Origin: Caldilineaceae bacterium bin34
GTDB lineage: Bacteria > Chloroflexota > Anaerolineae > Caldilineales > Caldilineaceae
Assembly: GCA_002238555.1 (NCBI GenBank)
Contig: MPMO01000006.1
Coordinates: forward strand, 59,930 to 123,929
DNA length: 64,000 bases
Direction of reading: 5' to 3'
Positions 10,941 to 19,905 of this stretch are shown piece by piece; within the stretch, counting starts at the first letter, position 1, and every line of letters starts with the position of its first letter. A program made the position numbers and the translations under genes. A model generated the notes under the pieces. The model saw only the letters and a program-made list of their open reading frames with translations, was not told the origin of the DNA and searched no databases.

Positions 10941-10977
10941 AAGCGAGGGGACGGATAACATCCGTCCCCTCGTGCTT
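10941..10977. terminator. Strong hairpin, probable bidirectional terminator after clpX
   Basis: GAGGGGACGGA (10945-10955) pairs perfectly with TCCGTCCCCTC (10961-10971) around TAACA. The stem extends by AAGC/GCTT across a 2-nt bulge. An A-run precedes it (GCAAAAAGC). It sits between the convergent ends of clpX and the TPR lipoprotein gene. Confidence 0.75.
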
Positions 10978-11016
10978 GGCACGGTTTCTGCCGAACCAAG
11001 CTGCCGCAAGTCGTGG

Positions 11017-13317
11017 CTATTCGTCGAACACGTCGGCCGGCATGCTCGAGGCGTCCTCCCTGCGCCAGGTCCGGATGAAGTCCTCGTCCGACAGTTGGTC
11101 CTGGTGCCAGTAGCCGATGTACTGCATGTCGATCACCACCATCACGGCACGCTGATCTTCGACCCCGGACACCACGATGATGGAGTCCGGCGGGTTCTCC
11201 AGGCGGGCCACGTGCGTGGACAGCACGACGCCGGCCCCAATCTCCTGCCGCTTCCACGCATCGCTGTTGGGTTCCTCCTCGGAGGCGTACCAGACGACGA
11301 GCGAACGCTGACCGGCGCGCTCAACGATGTTGAAGAACTTCACGGCCATGTTCTCGTTGGTGAACGACTCGGTGGCCTTCGATCGGTATTCGTCGAAGGT
11401 CAGCCTGTTCTCCAGAGCCTGCTCGTAGGCGTCCCGGCGGTCGAAGCAACTTTGCAACTGCTCCTTGATTTGGACAACCTCATCCGGTTCGTCGGCCTTG
11501 TTGATGAGCCACTCCACATGCGGTTCGCTGTCCTCGCAGCGGTCGCTGTACTGGTACAGCTGGGTCAACGAGTACTGGGCCAGGTACATGTCGCTGTCGC
11601 GCTCCACGGCCTTGAGCAGGAAGTCCTCGGCGGCTTCCAGGTTTCCATACAGCAGATTGACATAACCAAGAATGCCGAAGGTCGTTGATGTGGTGGCGCC
11701 CATGTCGTAGGCGGCTTGGGCGGACCGCAGGGCCGCCTCCACGTCGCCGTTGTAGATTTGGGCATAGGCGATCGACTCGAGGGCGTCCGTGCTCAGGGGA
11801 CGGAAGACGGACCAGCGCTGGGCGTTTTCGATGGCGGCCTCCAAGTCGCCCAGGATGAAGTTGATTTCGTAGAGGCCCTGATAGTAGAGCGGATCCTCAA
11901 AGGCAATGTTCCGGACCCCCTCCAGCGCGCTGTTGGCCTGGGACGCCTGGTCGTTGCGGGCATGGGCGATCGCCAGCAGGCGCGCGTCCCCCACCGACCA
12001 GGGCATCTTGTCGACCGCCCGTTGCAGGTGTTCGATGGCTTGTTCATAGTCGTCCGAGCAGAGGAAGCCCACCCCCATCATGCGCGTGGCCGAGATGCTG
12101 TAGGGGCGGGTGTCGAGCCACTTCTGCGCCAGAGCCCGGCTTTCCTGGCACTTTTCGGCGTCGTTGAGAAGCCGCATGCGCACCAGGGACACGTCCAGCC
12201 GGTCCTTCCACGCGACTTCCTCCGCCTGGGCCTGGTGCTTGGCCGCCTGTTCCGCATCCTCCTGGAGCAGGGCCACCGAAGCCAGACAGGAGTAACCGTC
12301 CGGATAGCGCGTGGTGGGGCTGTTCAGGGCCGCCAGCTGCTGGCAGGAATCCATGGCGGTCGCCCAGTCGTTGCGTTCGATGGCCAGGTCCACCGTTAGA
12401 CCCAGCACGTAGGCATGGCCCGGCATCGAATCCATGACCTCGGCGGCTAGTTCGGCGGCCAGCTCCGGGTCGCCCCGCAGGTCGAAATCAAGGCGGCTCT
12501 GCACGATGGTCCACAGGAGGAAGTTCGGGTCGAGTTCCACCGCCTTGTTGACGGCTTCCTCGGCCGCCGCCCAGTCGTGCATGTTTTCCAGGACGGCACC
12601 CAGCACGATCCAGCCGATGGGGCTGTCGGGATTTAGTTCCACGGCGCGTTCCGCATGGTGCAGGGCCTGCTCTGTTTCATACATGGACAGCAGGATGTCC
12701 GCGTAGGCGGCGCGGGCCAGGAAGTGGTCGGGCGCCACCTCCACGGCCCTGGCCCCGGATTCCTTGGCATCGTCGAAGCGGTGCGCCATCTGCTGCGACC
12801 AGACGAGGTGGGCCAGCACCTTGGGATCATCGCCCGCCAGCTCGCGGGCCCGTTCGGCCAACTCCAGCGACTGGTTCCACATCTGGGGCTGGTAGCTGAA
12901 GAGATCGGAGAGGCCGGTCAGGGCCGGCACATGGTCCGGATCGGCCAGCAACGCCTCCCTGAAGGCGGCTTCGGCCCGTTCAAAGTCGCTGGTCTGGAAC
13001 AGATCGGTGCCTTCCCGCGTCTTGGCGGCAGCCCGCTCCGGATCGGCACCTCCGGACGGACGCTCCGCCAGCAGCCCGGTCAGGAAGGACGGTTGGCCCG
13101 CAAACATCACCGGTTCCGCGGCGGTTTCGGCGGGGACCTCCACCGCCCCACCCCGCGCCGCGGCCGGGGCGGCCGGGCTCGACTCCGCGGCTGGAGTGTC
13201 CGGTTCGGACACCGCCTCCCGTGGAGGTATGACGATGGTCGTACAACCTGCCAGCAACAGGGCCAGGCACAGCAGGGCCAGGACGGCGAATCGGTGTGGA
13301 AGTCGGCTCAGGGACAT
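11017..13317 (-). CDS. TPR-repeat lipoprotein
   Basis: Envelope-anchored scaffold or binding protein of unknown partner, 766 residues. The chosen ATG gives MSLSRLPHRF followed by a hydrophobic helix and lipobox LLAGC with the acylated Cys at 25; the frame is open for 41 more codons upstream without signal-like sequence. After a low-complexity Ala/Pro/Glu linker to about residue 95 come at least ten tetratricopeptide-type helical repeats (patterns such as AEAAFREALLADPDHVPAL and LHHAERAVELNPDSPIGW). The last 120 residues are a separate alpha/beta domain that I cannot name. No clear Shine-Dalgarno is seen. It is divergent from the OppF-like gene. Confidence 0.82.
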   Translation of the reverse strand: MSLSRLPHRFAVLALLCLALLLAGCTTIVIPPREAVSEPDTPAAESSPAAPAAARGGAVEVPAETAAEPVMFAGQPSFLTGLLAERPSGGADPERAAAKTREGTDLFQTSDFERAEAAFREALLADPDHVPALTGLSDLFSYQPQMWNQSLELAERARELAGDDPKVLAHLVWSQQMAHRFDDAKESGARAVEVAPDHFLARAAYADILLSMYETEQALHHAERAVELNPDSPIGWIVLGAVLENMHDWAAAEEAVNKAVELDPNFLLWTIVQSRLDFDLRGDPELAAELAAEVMDSMPGHAYVLGLTVDLAIERNDWATAMDSCQQLAALNSPTTRYPDGYSCLASVALLQEDAEQAAKHQAQAEEVAWKDRLDVSLVRMRLLNDAEKCQESRALAQKWLDTRPYSISATRMMGVGFLCSDDYEQAIEHLQRAVDKMPWSVGDARLLAIAHARNDQASQANSALEGVRNIAFEDPLYYQGLYEINFILGDLEAAIENAQRWSVFRPLSTDALESIAYAQIYNGDVEAALRSAQAAYDMGATTSTTFGILGYVNLLYGNLEAAEDFLLKAVERDSDMYLAQYSLTQLYQYSDRCEDSEPHVEWLINKADEPDEVVQIKEQLQSCFDRRDAYEQALENRLTFDEYRSKATESFTNENMAVKFFNIVERAGQRSLVVWYASEEEPNSDAWKRQEIGAGVVLSTHVARLENPPDSIIVVSGVEDQRAVMVVIDMQYIGYWHQDQLSDEDFIRTWRREDASSMPADVFDE

Positions 13318-13524
13318 GGTGCGGTACCGTGCAATCGCGGATGGAGAATTTAAAACCAAGGTTGGCGGATCGGTTCGGCAGGCCCGGCGTTGCGAAAGGA
13401 GGGGGCCTGGGATCCCGTATGGCGGGAACACCCAATCCAAGAATGGGATTATAAGATGCAGCTTCCCGGCCGGTCCGCCCGCGCGGCCCGGCCTCCCATA
13501 AATTAAGCATTAAGCCTCTGCCGC

Positions 13525-14595
13525 ATGAAGCAAGTGCACAACCCCGTCCGGGAACCCGGAACCGACCCCGCCCGGCCACTGGTGCAGGTGGACAGCCTGG
13601 ACGTGACGTTCAGTGCGCGCACGGGCCTGTTGCGTTTCGAACAGGCCAGGGCCCTGCGGGGAGTTTCGCTGGAGGTGTTCCGCGGCGAGACGGTGGCGGT
13701 GGTCGGGGAATCGGGCAGTGGCAAGACGACGCTGGGACGCGCTTCCATCGGCCAGCTCAAGCCCAGCGGCGGCCGTGTGCTCTTCGACGGCACGGATCTG
13801 GCCACGCTCGGCGGCCAGCGACGCAAGGCGTTTCGGCGGCGAGCCCAGGCCATCTACCAGGACCCGTTCGCCAGCATCGATCCCTACATGACGCTGGCCG
13901 AGACGCTGGCCGAGCCGTTGGAAATCCACGGGGTCGGCAACCGGACCGAACGCAGGGAGCGCATTGAGCAGGCCCTGGCCGAAGTTCGTCTGACCCCGGT
14001 GACGGAAATGGCGAATGCCTGGCCCCACATGATTTCGGGAGGCCAGCGGCAGCGGCTGGGCATTGCCCGCGCCCTGATGCTGCAGCCCGAATACCTGTTC
14101 GCCGACGAACCGGTGTCCATGGTGGACGCCTCGAGCCGAGCCGAGATCCTTCATCTCCTGGGCGAGCTGCAGGCCCGGCACGGCGTCTCCATCTTGTATG
14201 TCACGCACGACATCGCCACGGCCCGGCACAGTGCCCGGCGCATTGTCGTGATGTACCTGGGGGAGATTGTGGAGGAGGGCCCGGCCGCGGATGTGGTCGC
14301 TTCACCCCGGCACCCCTACACCAAGGCGCTGATTGCCTCGGTGCCCGAGCCCAATCCAGCCAACCGGCATGCCCACAGGCCGGTGCTGCCGGGCGAACCC
14401 CCGAGCCCGATGCATGTGCCCGCGGGCTGTGCGTTCCATCCGCGGTGCCCCGAGGCGATTCCGGGGGTGTGCGACCGCCAGCCGGTGGCCCTGGAGACAA
14501 CCGGTCCGCAACGTCGGGTTGCGTGCCACCTGTACGCCGATGGTGCCGCGGAGTCCCCGCCCAAACGGGATCCGCGGCCGGACATTCCTGCCTGA
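13525..14595 (+). CDS. Peptide ABC transporter ATP-binding protein, OppF/DppF type (system 1)
   Basis: Cytoplasmic ATPase that energises dipeptide/oligopeptide import, 356 residues. It has Walker A GESGSGKT, a Q-loop in YQDPFAS, signature ISGGQRQR, Walker B YLFADEP and the switch His in YVTHD. The C-terminal oligopeptide-transporter domain follows (HPYTKALI, then GCAFHPRCP) with conserved cysteines that in related DppD/OppD proteins can hold an iron-sulfur cluster. It is separated from the rest of system 1 by the Asp-box protein and the binding protein. The likely partner is the OppD-type ATPase at 22403. Confidence 0.9.
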   Translation: MKQVHNPVREPGTDPARPLVQVDSLDVTFSARTGLLRFEQARALRGVSLEVFRGETVAVVGESGSGKTTLGRASIGQLKPSGGRVLFDGTDLATLGGQRRKAFRRRAQAIYQDPFASIDPYMTLAETLAEPLEIHGVGNRTERRERIEQALAEVRLTPVTEMANAWPHMISGGQRQRLGIARALMLQPEYLFADEPVSMVDASSRAEILHLLGELQARHGVSILYVTHDIATARHSARRIVVMYLGEIVEEGPAADVVASPRHPYTKALIASVPEPNPANRHAHRPVLPGEPPSPMHVPAGCAFHPRCPEAIPGVCDRQPVALETTGPQRRVACHLYADGAAESPPKRDPRPDIPA

Positions 14596-14659
14596 CGCAC
14601 CAGCCCTCCACGGTTCCGGAGACGCGGGCAGACACGGTCCGCGATTGTTAGTTTTCCGG

Positions 14660-14686
14660 TTGGGACCGGCACTCCATACCTATAAT
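14660..14686 (+). promoter_or_regulatory. Promoter upstream of the Asp-box protein
   Basis: A perfect TATAAT at 14681-14686 is preceded by TTGGGA at 14660-14665 with a 15-bp gap, a little short. The downstream ATG is at 14852, leaving a leader of about 160 nt. It indicates that the Asp-box gene is transcribed separately from the ATPase gene. Confidence 0.55.
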
Positions 14687-14851
14687 GCCCCTCTGATTGG
14701 GATCGGATCGGCCAGGACCACAGATTTCCGGAGGCCGCGTCCGCCGGGCGCGGAGGGTTGCGCATGCGAGTGCACCCCCACTGAACTGGGGATTGACCCG
14801 ACTGCGCCGCTGACGATTGCCGGCAATCCGGCACAGTGCAGGAGTAGACGA

Positions 14852-17011
14852 ATGCAAAGGAAGATGCGCGCGGCCGCAGGGCTGCTGCTGGCGACAATGG
14901 TATTGATGATGTCGGCGTTGCCGGTGCAGGCCCAGGGCCCGGCTCCCGAACTGCCCGAACGGGGCAAGGTGTCCAAGAATCCGGAGGAAATCCAGAATCT
15001 GGCGGCGCCGATCGCCGATGTGATTTCCGGGCCGGCTTGGCTCATGGCCGCAGGCGTGGACCCGCGGGCGTGGATTGATCGGCCGGGCTGGAATACGCTC
15101 ACGCGGCAACAGGTGAGCGGTGTGGTCAACGCCCTCAACAGCGTGGATTCGCTGCAGGGGGCTGGGTTGGGGGTCCTGGTTCCCTACCGGGATCCGGCGC
15201 CGGCCTTCAGCCGCGACCTCCTGGTCACGCGCGACTTTTCCAACTCCCCCCTGCAGACGGAGCCGGACATCGCGGTCAACCCGCTTGATCCCGACCATAT
15301 CGTGCTGGGCACCATCGACTACAACTTCCCCAACAACACGGCCTATGTGTCCATCGACGGCGGTGTCAACTGGGACGGGCCCCGCCAGGTCAAGTACCTG
15401 CGCAAGGACCGGGTGTCCGGCGGTGATCCGGTCGTCCAGTTCGACAGCGAAGGCAATGTCTACATGGGCTCGATCTCCATTGGGATCAAGGAGTACACGG
15501 TCGGCAACGCGGTCGGTTTCGCCCTGGTGTCGAGCATTTCCCTGTCCCGGTCGGAGGACGGCGGCTATACCTGGGAGGAACCGGTTTCCACCGCCCGCAG
15601 CGAGGTGACGTCCGACGTCACGGAGGACCTGACCGGCCGCATGCGCGGCACGATCACGCTTGGTTTCCTGGACAAGCCCTGGATGACGACGGGGCCCCAT
15701 CCCACCATCGAGGACCAGGAAGTCATCTACGTCACCTACGTCGAGTTCAACACGTCCTACGACATCCTCTACATCGGGGAAATCCCGACCCTCGGCTCAC
15801 CCCGGGTCGACACCACCCCCAGACTGGTCTATTCAATGGATCGGGGCGCGACCTGGTCGGATCCCGTGGCGGCGGGGCCCACGGTGCGCCGCACCTACGG
15901 CGAAGTGAGCGAGACCGAAGGGCAGGCCAACACGATTGGCACCAAGCGGGTCGTGCAGGGGCCGGTGCCCGTGGTTGATTCCGAAGGCAACGTCTTTGTG
16001 GCCTGGATCGACAGCACGGATGACGAAAGCCAGAAGGGCCTGGCCGAGTTCTATCTCGCCAAGTCCACCGACGGCGGTGAGAGTTTCGGCGATCCCAAGC
16101 GCATCGCCAGCTTCCTGGAGCCCGGCTTCCGGCCGCGCAACGCCTACTTCCGGTACTGGGCTTCGGCGTTCCCCAAGTTGGCGGTGGGGCCCGAGGATGA
16201 ACTGTACGTGGTGTTCACCGCCATTCCCCCGGACAGCGAAACCGACGAAGGGGACATCTTCTTCATTCGCTCCCTGGACGGCGGCAAGCGCTGGTCGCAG
16301 CCCAAGCAGCTGAACCACGACACCGGTACGGCACTGCAGTTCTTCCCGGCGGTGGACGTGGGACCGGACGGGGTGATCCATGTGATGTGGGGCGACATGC
16401 GGGACGATCCCGTGGAAACCCGGTACCACATCTACTACACCCGCTCCTCCGACCAGGGGGATACTTGGGGCTTTGAACTGCCCGAGTTGAACCTGAGCGT
16501 GGGGGATACGCGGGTTACGGACTTCCCCTCCAATCCCAACAAGGGGTTCCCCAACGGCCTGTTCCTGGGCGACTACTTCTCGATCGCCGCCATCGAGGAC
16601 GAAGCCTACATCGCGTGGGCCGACACGCGCTTGGGCGAGTACGGCGGCTACAACCAGAAGATCGGCTTTACGCGCCAGCGTTCCATTCCCAACCCGGAGA
16701 TTTTCATCAGTCCCAACGCCGGTCCGGCCGGCGAGCAGATCACGGTGCAGGGCCATGGCTTCCAGCCGCTGATCAACTACTTTCTGCTGGTGGGCGGCAC
16801 CGAAGTGGCGTCCGGCCGCACGGACGACCTGGGCCGCATTACGGCCAATGTGTTTGTGCCCGTTTCGGGTGAGGGAGCCCACGCCGTGACGCTGGTGGAC
16901 GGATCGGGCAACTTCGCCTCCACGTCCTTCTACATGGAGTTCGGCTTCGACAACATCAAGTCGATCGCCGATCAGCTGGCGGAGCTGTTGGCCCAGTTGG
17001 GCGATAACTGA
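14852..17011 (+). CDS. Secreted Asp-box (BNR/sialidase-like) beta-propeller protein
   Basis: 719 residues with a Sec signal peptide (LLLATMVLMMSALPVQAQ, cleavage near residue 28). The ATG has AGGAG 7 bp upstream. At least five S-x-D-x-G-x-x-W/F Asp-boxes are visible: SIDGGVNW, SEDGGYTW, STDGGESF, SLDGGKRW and SSDQGDTW, plus the variant SMDRGATW. This pattern builds a six-bladed sialidase-like propeller. The catalytic Arg triad, Tyr and Asp of true sialidases cannot be assigned by eye, so enzymatic activity is open. The last 110 residues look like an IPT/TIG or Ig-like domain (ISPNAGPAGEQITVQGHGF). It lies between peptide-transporter genes, so it may present or process a surface substrate; that is inference. 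Confidence 0.78.
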   Translation: MQRKMRAAAGLLLATMVLMMSALPVQAQGPAPELPERGKVSKNPEEIQNLAAPIADVISGPAWLMAAGVDPRAWIDRPGWNTLTRQQVSGVVNALNSVDSLQGAGLGVLVPYRDPAPAFSRDLLVTRDFSNSPLQTEPDIAVNPLDPDHIVLGTIDYNFPNNTAYVSIDGGVNWDGPRQVKYLRKDRVSGGDPVVQFDSEGNVYMGSISIGIKEYTVGNAVGFALVSSISLSRSEDGGYTWEEPVSTARSEVTSDVTEDLTGRMRGTITLGFLDKPWMTTGPHPTIEDQEVIYVTYVEFNTSYDILYIGEIPTLGSPRVDTTPRLVYSMDRGATWSDPVAAGPTVRRTYGEVSETEGQANTIGTKRVVQGPVPVVDSEGNVFVAWIDSTDDESQKGLAEFYLAKSTDGGESFGDPKRIASFLEPGFRPRNAYFRYWASAFPKLAVGPEDELYVVFTAIPPDSETDEGDIFFIRSLDGGKRWSQPKQLNHDTGTALQFFPAVDVGPDGVIHVMWGDMRDDPVETRYHIYYTRSSDQGDTWGFELPELNLSVGDTRVTDFPSNPNKGFPNGLFLGDYFSIAAIEDEAYIAWADTRLGEYGGYNQKIGFTRQRSIPNPEIFISPNAGPAGEQITVQGHGFQPLINYFLLVGGTEVASGRTDDLGRITANVFVPVSGEGAHAVTLVDGSGNFASTSFYMEFGFDNIKSIADQLAELLAQLGDN

Positions 17012-17022
17012 CGCATACACGC

Positions 17023-17059
17023 CGGGGCCGGAGGAATGCTTTGCGTCCCTCCGGCCCCG
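17023..17059 (+). terminator. Hairpin between Asp-box gene and binding-protein gene
   Basis: CGGGGCCGGAGG (17023-17034) pairs perfectly with CCTCCGGCCCCG (17048-17059), 12 bp with a 13-nt loop. No T-run follows. It starts 11 bp after the stop codon of the Asp-box gene and could terminate or stabilise that transcript. Confidence 0.6.
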
Positions 17060-17102
17060 CACCCATCCCCTCCCACCGTTTCAACCCAAGGACATGCCTG
17101 CC

Positions 17103-19568
17103 ATGCGCCTGATGCACCGCCGACCGACTGAATCCCGCATCGGCCTCGTGTTCCTGCTGACCGTCTGCCTGCTGCTGTGGGCCGTGCCCTCGCTGGCCGC
17201 CGATGCCGGTCAGGCCGCCGGGGACGACGACTCTGTGGACGAAGGCTATACCGCGCCGCACGACCTGACCGGTCCGGCCGTGGAGACCCTGCGCTTTCGG
17301 GCCTTCGACGTGGATCGCGCCCCGCTGGATCTGCAGGCCGGCGAGATGGATCTCTACTACTACAACCTGAAGATCAGTGCGGCCCGGGAGCTTGAGGAGG
17401 AACAGATCCAGCTGTTCGAGGCACCGGCCACCACAATTTCGCTGATTCTCAATCCGGCTCCGGCGGCCGAGGGCGCCCTGAACCCGTTCTCGATCCCGGA
17501 TGTGCGGCGGGCCGTGCAGCGCCTGGTCGACCGGGAGTTCGTCGCCCGCGAGATCTACCAGGGCCAGGCCGTGCCGATGCTGACGAACATCAGCCCCACG
17601 GACTTCGACTACCTGACCATTTTCCGCCAAGTCAACGAGGCCGGGCTGGACCATGATCCGGAATCGGCGCGTGCGGAGATCGCCGCGGCCATGACGGGGG
17701 CGGGGGCGGAGCTCAAGGACGATATTTGGCATTTCGCGGACAGGCCGATTGTCCTGAAGTTCATCATTCGCGTGGAGGATGAGCGTCGGGACGTGGGCAA
17801 CCTGATTCAGACGGCGCTGACCGGCGCCGGCTTCCAGATTTCCCCGTCCTACCAGCCGTTCGCACCGGCCATCCAAACCGTCTACACCTCCAATCCGACG
17901 GACTTCCGATGGCACCTGTATACGGAGGGCTGGGGGCGGGGCGCGCCCCAGCGCTACGACTACAGCGGCATCAACGCCTACTACGCTCCCTGGCAGGGCA
18001 ACATGCCGGGTTGGCGCGAAGTGGGCTATTGGCAGTACGAGCACGAGGAACTGGACACCTTGGGCCGCCGGCTGTTCCAGGGCGACTTTGCGGACCGGGA
18101 GGCCCGCGATGAGCTCTACAAGCAGATGACCGAGCTGGGGCTCGAGGAGAGCGTTCGCGTCTGGATCGCCACGATCCTGAACAGCTATCCCGTCCAGGCC
18201 GATGTCACCGGCATCACGCAGGACATCGCGGCCGGCCCGCGCGGCCTGTGGTCGCTGCGCACCGCCTACAAGGAAGGCAGCGATGAATTGACGGTGGGCC
18301 ACTTGTGGGTTTGGACCGAGCGCTCCACCTGGAATCCGGTCGGCGGCATTGGCGATGTCTACACGTCGGACATCTGGCGGCAACTGCAGGATCCGGCCAT
18401 GTGGAACCACCCGTTCTCCGGCAAGCCGCAGGCGTTCCGGCTGGACTTCGAGATCGAAACCGCGGGTCCGGACGACACCCTGGAGGTTCCGGCCGATGCC
18501 ATGCACTGGGACGCCGGCCGGCAGGCCTGGGTCACCGTGCCGGAGGACACCACCGCGGTCAGCCGCATCGAGTACGACTACAGCCGCTACTTCCAGTCGA
18601 CGTTCCATCACGGCCGGCCCATCTCGATGGCCGACGTGGTATACAGCCTGCATCAGGGCATCGACATCTCCCTCAACCCGCAGAAGGCGCTGATCGAGAC
18701 CGTCATCGCAACCACCGCCAGGCCCTATCTGGAAACCATCAAGGGCTATCGGGTGCTGGACGAGAACCGTATCGAGACCTATGTGGACTTCTGGCACTTC
18801 GAGGAGGACTACATCGCAGGCTACGGGATACCCTCCAGCGTGGGCACGCCCTGGGAACTGCTGGCCGCCATGGACACGCTGGTGTTCGAGCAGCGCCGCG
18901 GCGCCTACACCGACACGGCCGCGGCCCGGTTCAAGGTGCCCTGGATCAGCCTGGTCCTGGACCGCGACGCCCGGTTGGTACGGCGCGTGCTGCTGGACAT
19001 GAAGCGCAAGCAGACGATGCCGGAGTCGGTGTTCGAGTTGCCGGGCAGGGACGAGCCGCTGGTGGATGCCGAGTCGGCACTGGCCGGCTACGACGCGTTG
19101 CTGGACTGGTTCGGCGAGAAGGGGCACCTGGTCATCGGCAACGGGCCCTTCAGCCTGGAGCGGTACGACCCCGGAGCACAGTACGCCGAATTGAAGGCCT
19201 ACCGGGCGGAGGACTATCCGTTCACACCCGCGGACCTTTACGTCGGCCTGCCCGAGTTCGTGCGCATCACGGACATTGAGGCGGACGATTTGGTCTTCGG
19301 CGACGACTACACGGTGTCCCTGGAACTTGAGGGGCCGGGCCAGCTGGCCGTCGAGTATGTGCTCAAGGATGCCTCCAGCGGCCAGGTCCTGCTCAGCGGA
19401 CAGGCCGAGGAACAGGCCGACGGCTCGTTTGCCATTGCGCTGACCGCGGACGAAACGGATGCGCTGGACGCCGATCTGTTCAAGCTGATCCTGGCGGCCT
19501 GGAGCGACGACTTGGCCAGGGTGACCGAACGCACACTTGAGATCGAGGCGGACGTGGGCTTCGGTTGA
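17103..19568 (+). CDS. Extracellular solute-binding protein, SBP family 5-like, apparently permuted (system 1)
   Basis: Probable peptide-binding component of the ABC importer, 821 residues. The ATG at 17103 is preferred over that at 17094 because AAGGA (17088) is then 10 bp away. A signal peptide runs to about residue 33. Motifs that normally lie in the second half of SBP_bac_5 proteins come first: a LQAGEMDLY block, then FSIPDVRRAVQRLVDREF, near residues 75-150. Motifs that normally open the protein come later: HHGRPISMADVVYSL near 505 and GNGPFSLERYDPG near 680. The C-terminal 110 residues form an Ig-like tail. Usual family length is about 550. The transporter role follows from the adjacent permeases, although a 337-bp gap with a small terminator intervenes. 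Confidence 0.8.
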   Translation: MRLMHRRPTESRIGLVFLLTVCLLLWAVPSLAADAGQAAGDDDSVDEGYTAPHDLTGPAVETLRFRAFDVDRAPLDLQAGEMDLYYYNLKISAARELEEEQIQLFEAPATTISLILNPAPAAEGALNPFSIPDVRRAVQRLVDREFVAREIYQGQAVPMLTNISPTDFDYLTIFRQVNEAGLDHDPESARAEIAAAMTGAGAELKDDIWHFADRPIVLKFIIRVEDERRDVGNLIQTALTGAGFQISPSYQPFAPAIQTVYTSNPTDFRWHLYTEGWGRGAPQRYDYSGINAYYAPWQGNMPGWREVGYWQYEHEELDTLGRRLFQGDFADREARDELYKQMTELGLEESVRVWIATILNSYPVQADVTGITQDIAAGPRGLWSLRTAYKEGSDELTVGHLWVWTERSTWNPVGGIGDVYTSDIWRQLQDPAMWNHPFSGKPQAFRLDFEIETAGPDDTLEVPADAMHWDAGRQAWVTVPEDTTAVSRIEYDYSRYFQSTFHHGRPISMADVVYSLHQGIDISLNPQKALIETVIATTARPYLETIKGYRVLDENRIETYVDFWHFEEDYIAGYGIPSSVGTPWELLAAMDTLVFEQRRGAYTDTAAARFKVPWISLVLDRDARLVRRVLLDMKRKQTMPESVFELPGRDEPLVDAESALAGYDALLDWFGEKGHLVIGNGPFSLERYDPGAQYAELKAYRAEDYPFTPADLYVGLPEFVRITDIEADDLVFGDDYTVSLELEGPGQLAVEYVLKDASSGQVLLSGQAEEQADGSFAIALTADETDALDADLFKLILAAWSDDLARVTERTLEIEADVGFG

Positions 19569-19905
19569 TACTCCAAGCCGATGGTTTGGTCGATATCGGA
19601 GAAGAACTACTGCAGGCCGGTAGCGTCGGGCGCGACGAGTGGTTGCGTTCCGCTGTCGGCCTTGCAGTTGCAGCAGGATCTGGGCCGTATGCTCATCAGG
19701 CTGCGGATTCGCGACTTCAAGCAGTTTGGGAGGCCGATTTCGATTACGGCAAGACTGCCGTTTTCATTGGATCCAAAATTTGGGCAAGACGGCTGTCATC
19801 ACGGTAGTCGTGGTGGAGGCTGCCAGCCAGCCGGTAAGGTAGAACCATGTTCCTGTCGGACTCAAGGCTGCCGGATCCCGGGCCGGCAACTTTAGGCAGG
19901 CTGCC
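19569..19905. other. Spacer between binding protein and permease genes of system 1
   Basis: 337 bp without a convincing gene. An 80-codon open frame here has no recognisable features. It contains the small terminator-like hairpin at 19746 and a possible weak Shine-Dalgarno (AGGCAGG) just before the permease ATG. Confidence 0.5.
19746..19764 (+). terminator. Small intrinsic terminator-like hairpin
   Basis: ACGGCA (19746-19751) pairs with TGCCGT (19756-19761) around AGAC and is followed by TTTTC. The stem is only 6 bp, but the hairpin-plus-T layout is right for termination after the binding-protein gene. Confidence 0.45.

Noticed and set aside
8637..11009. 790-codon open frame antisense to clpP and clpX
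   Set aside because: Its mirror genes are unmistakable ClpP and ClpX. High GC makes long antisense frames common, and the product has no recognisable domain.
16956..19127. 723-codon frame antisense to the system 1 binding protein
   Set aside because: Low-complexity His/Gln/Arg-rich translation and no motif; the sense strand carries a signal peptide and SBP motifs.
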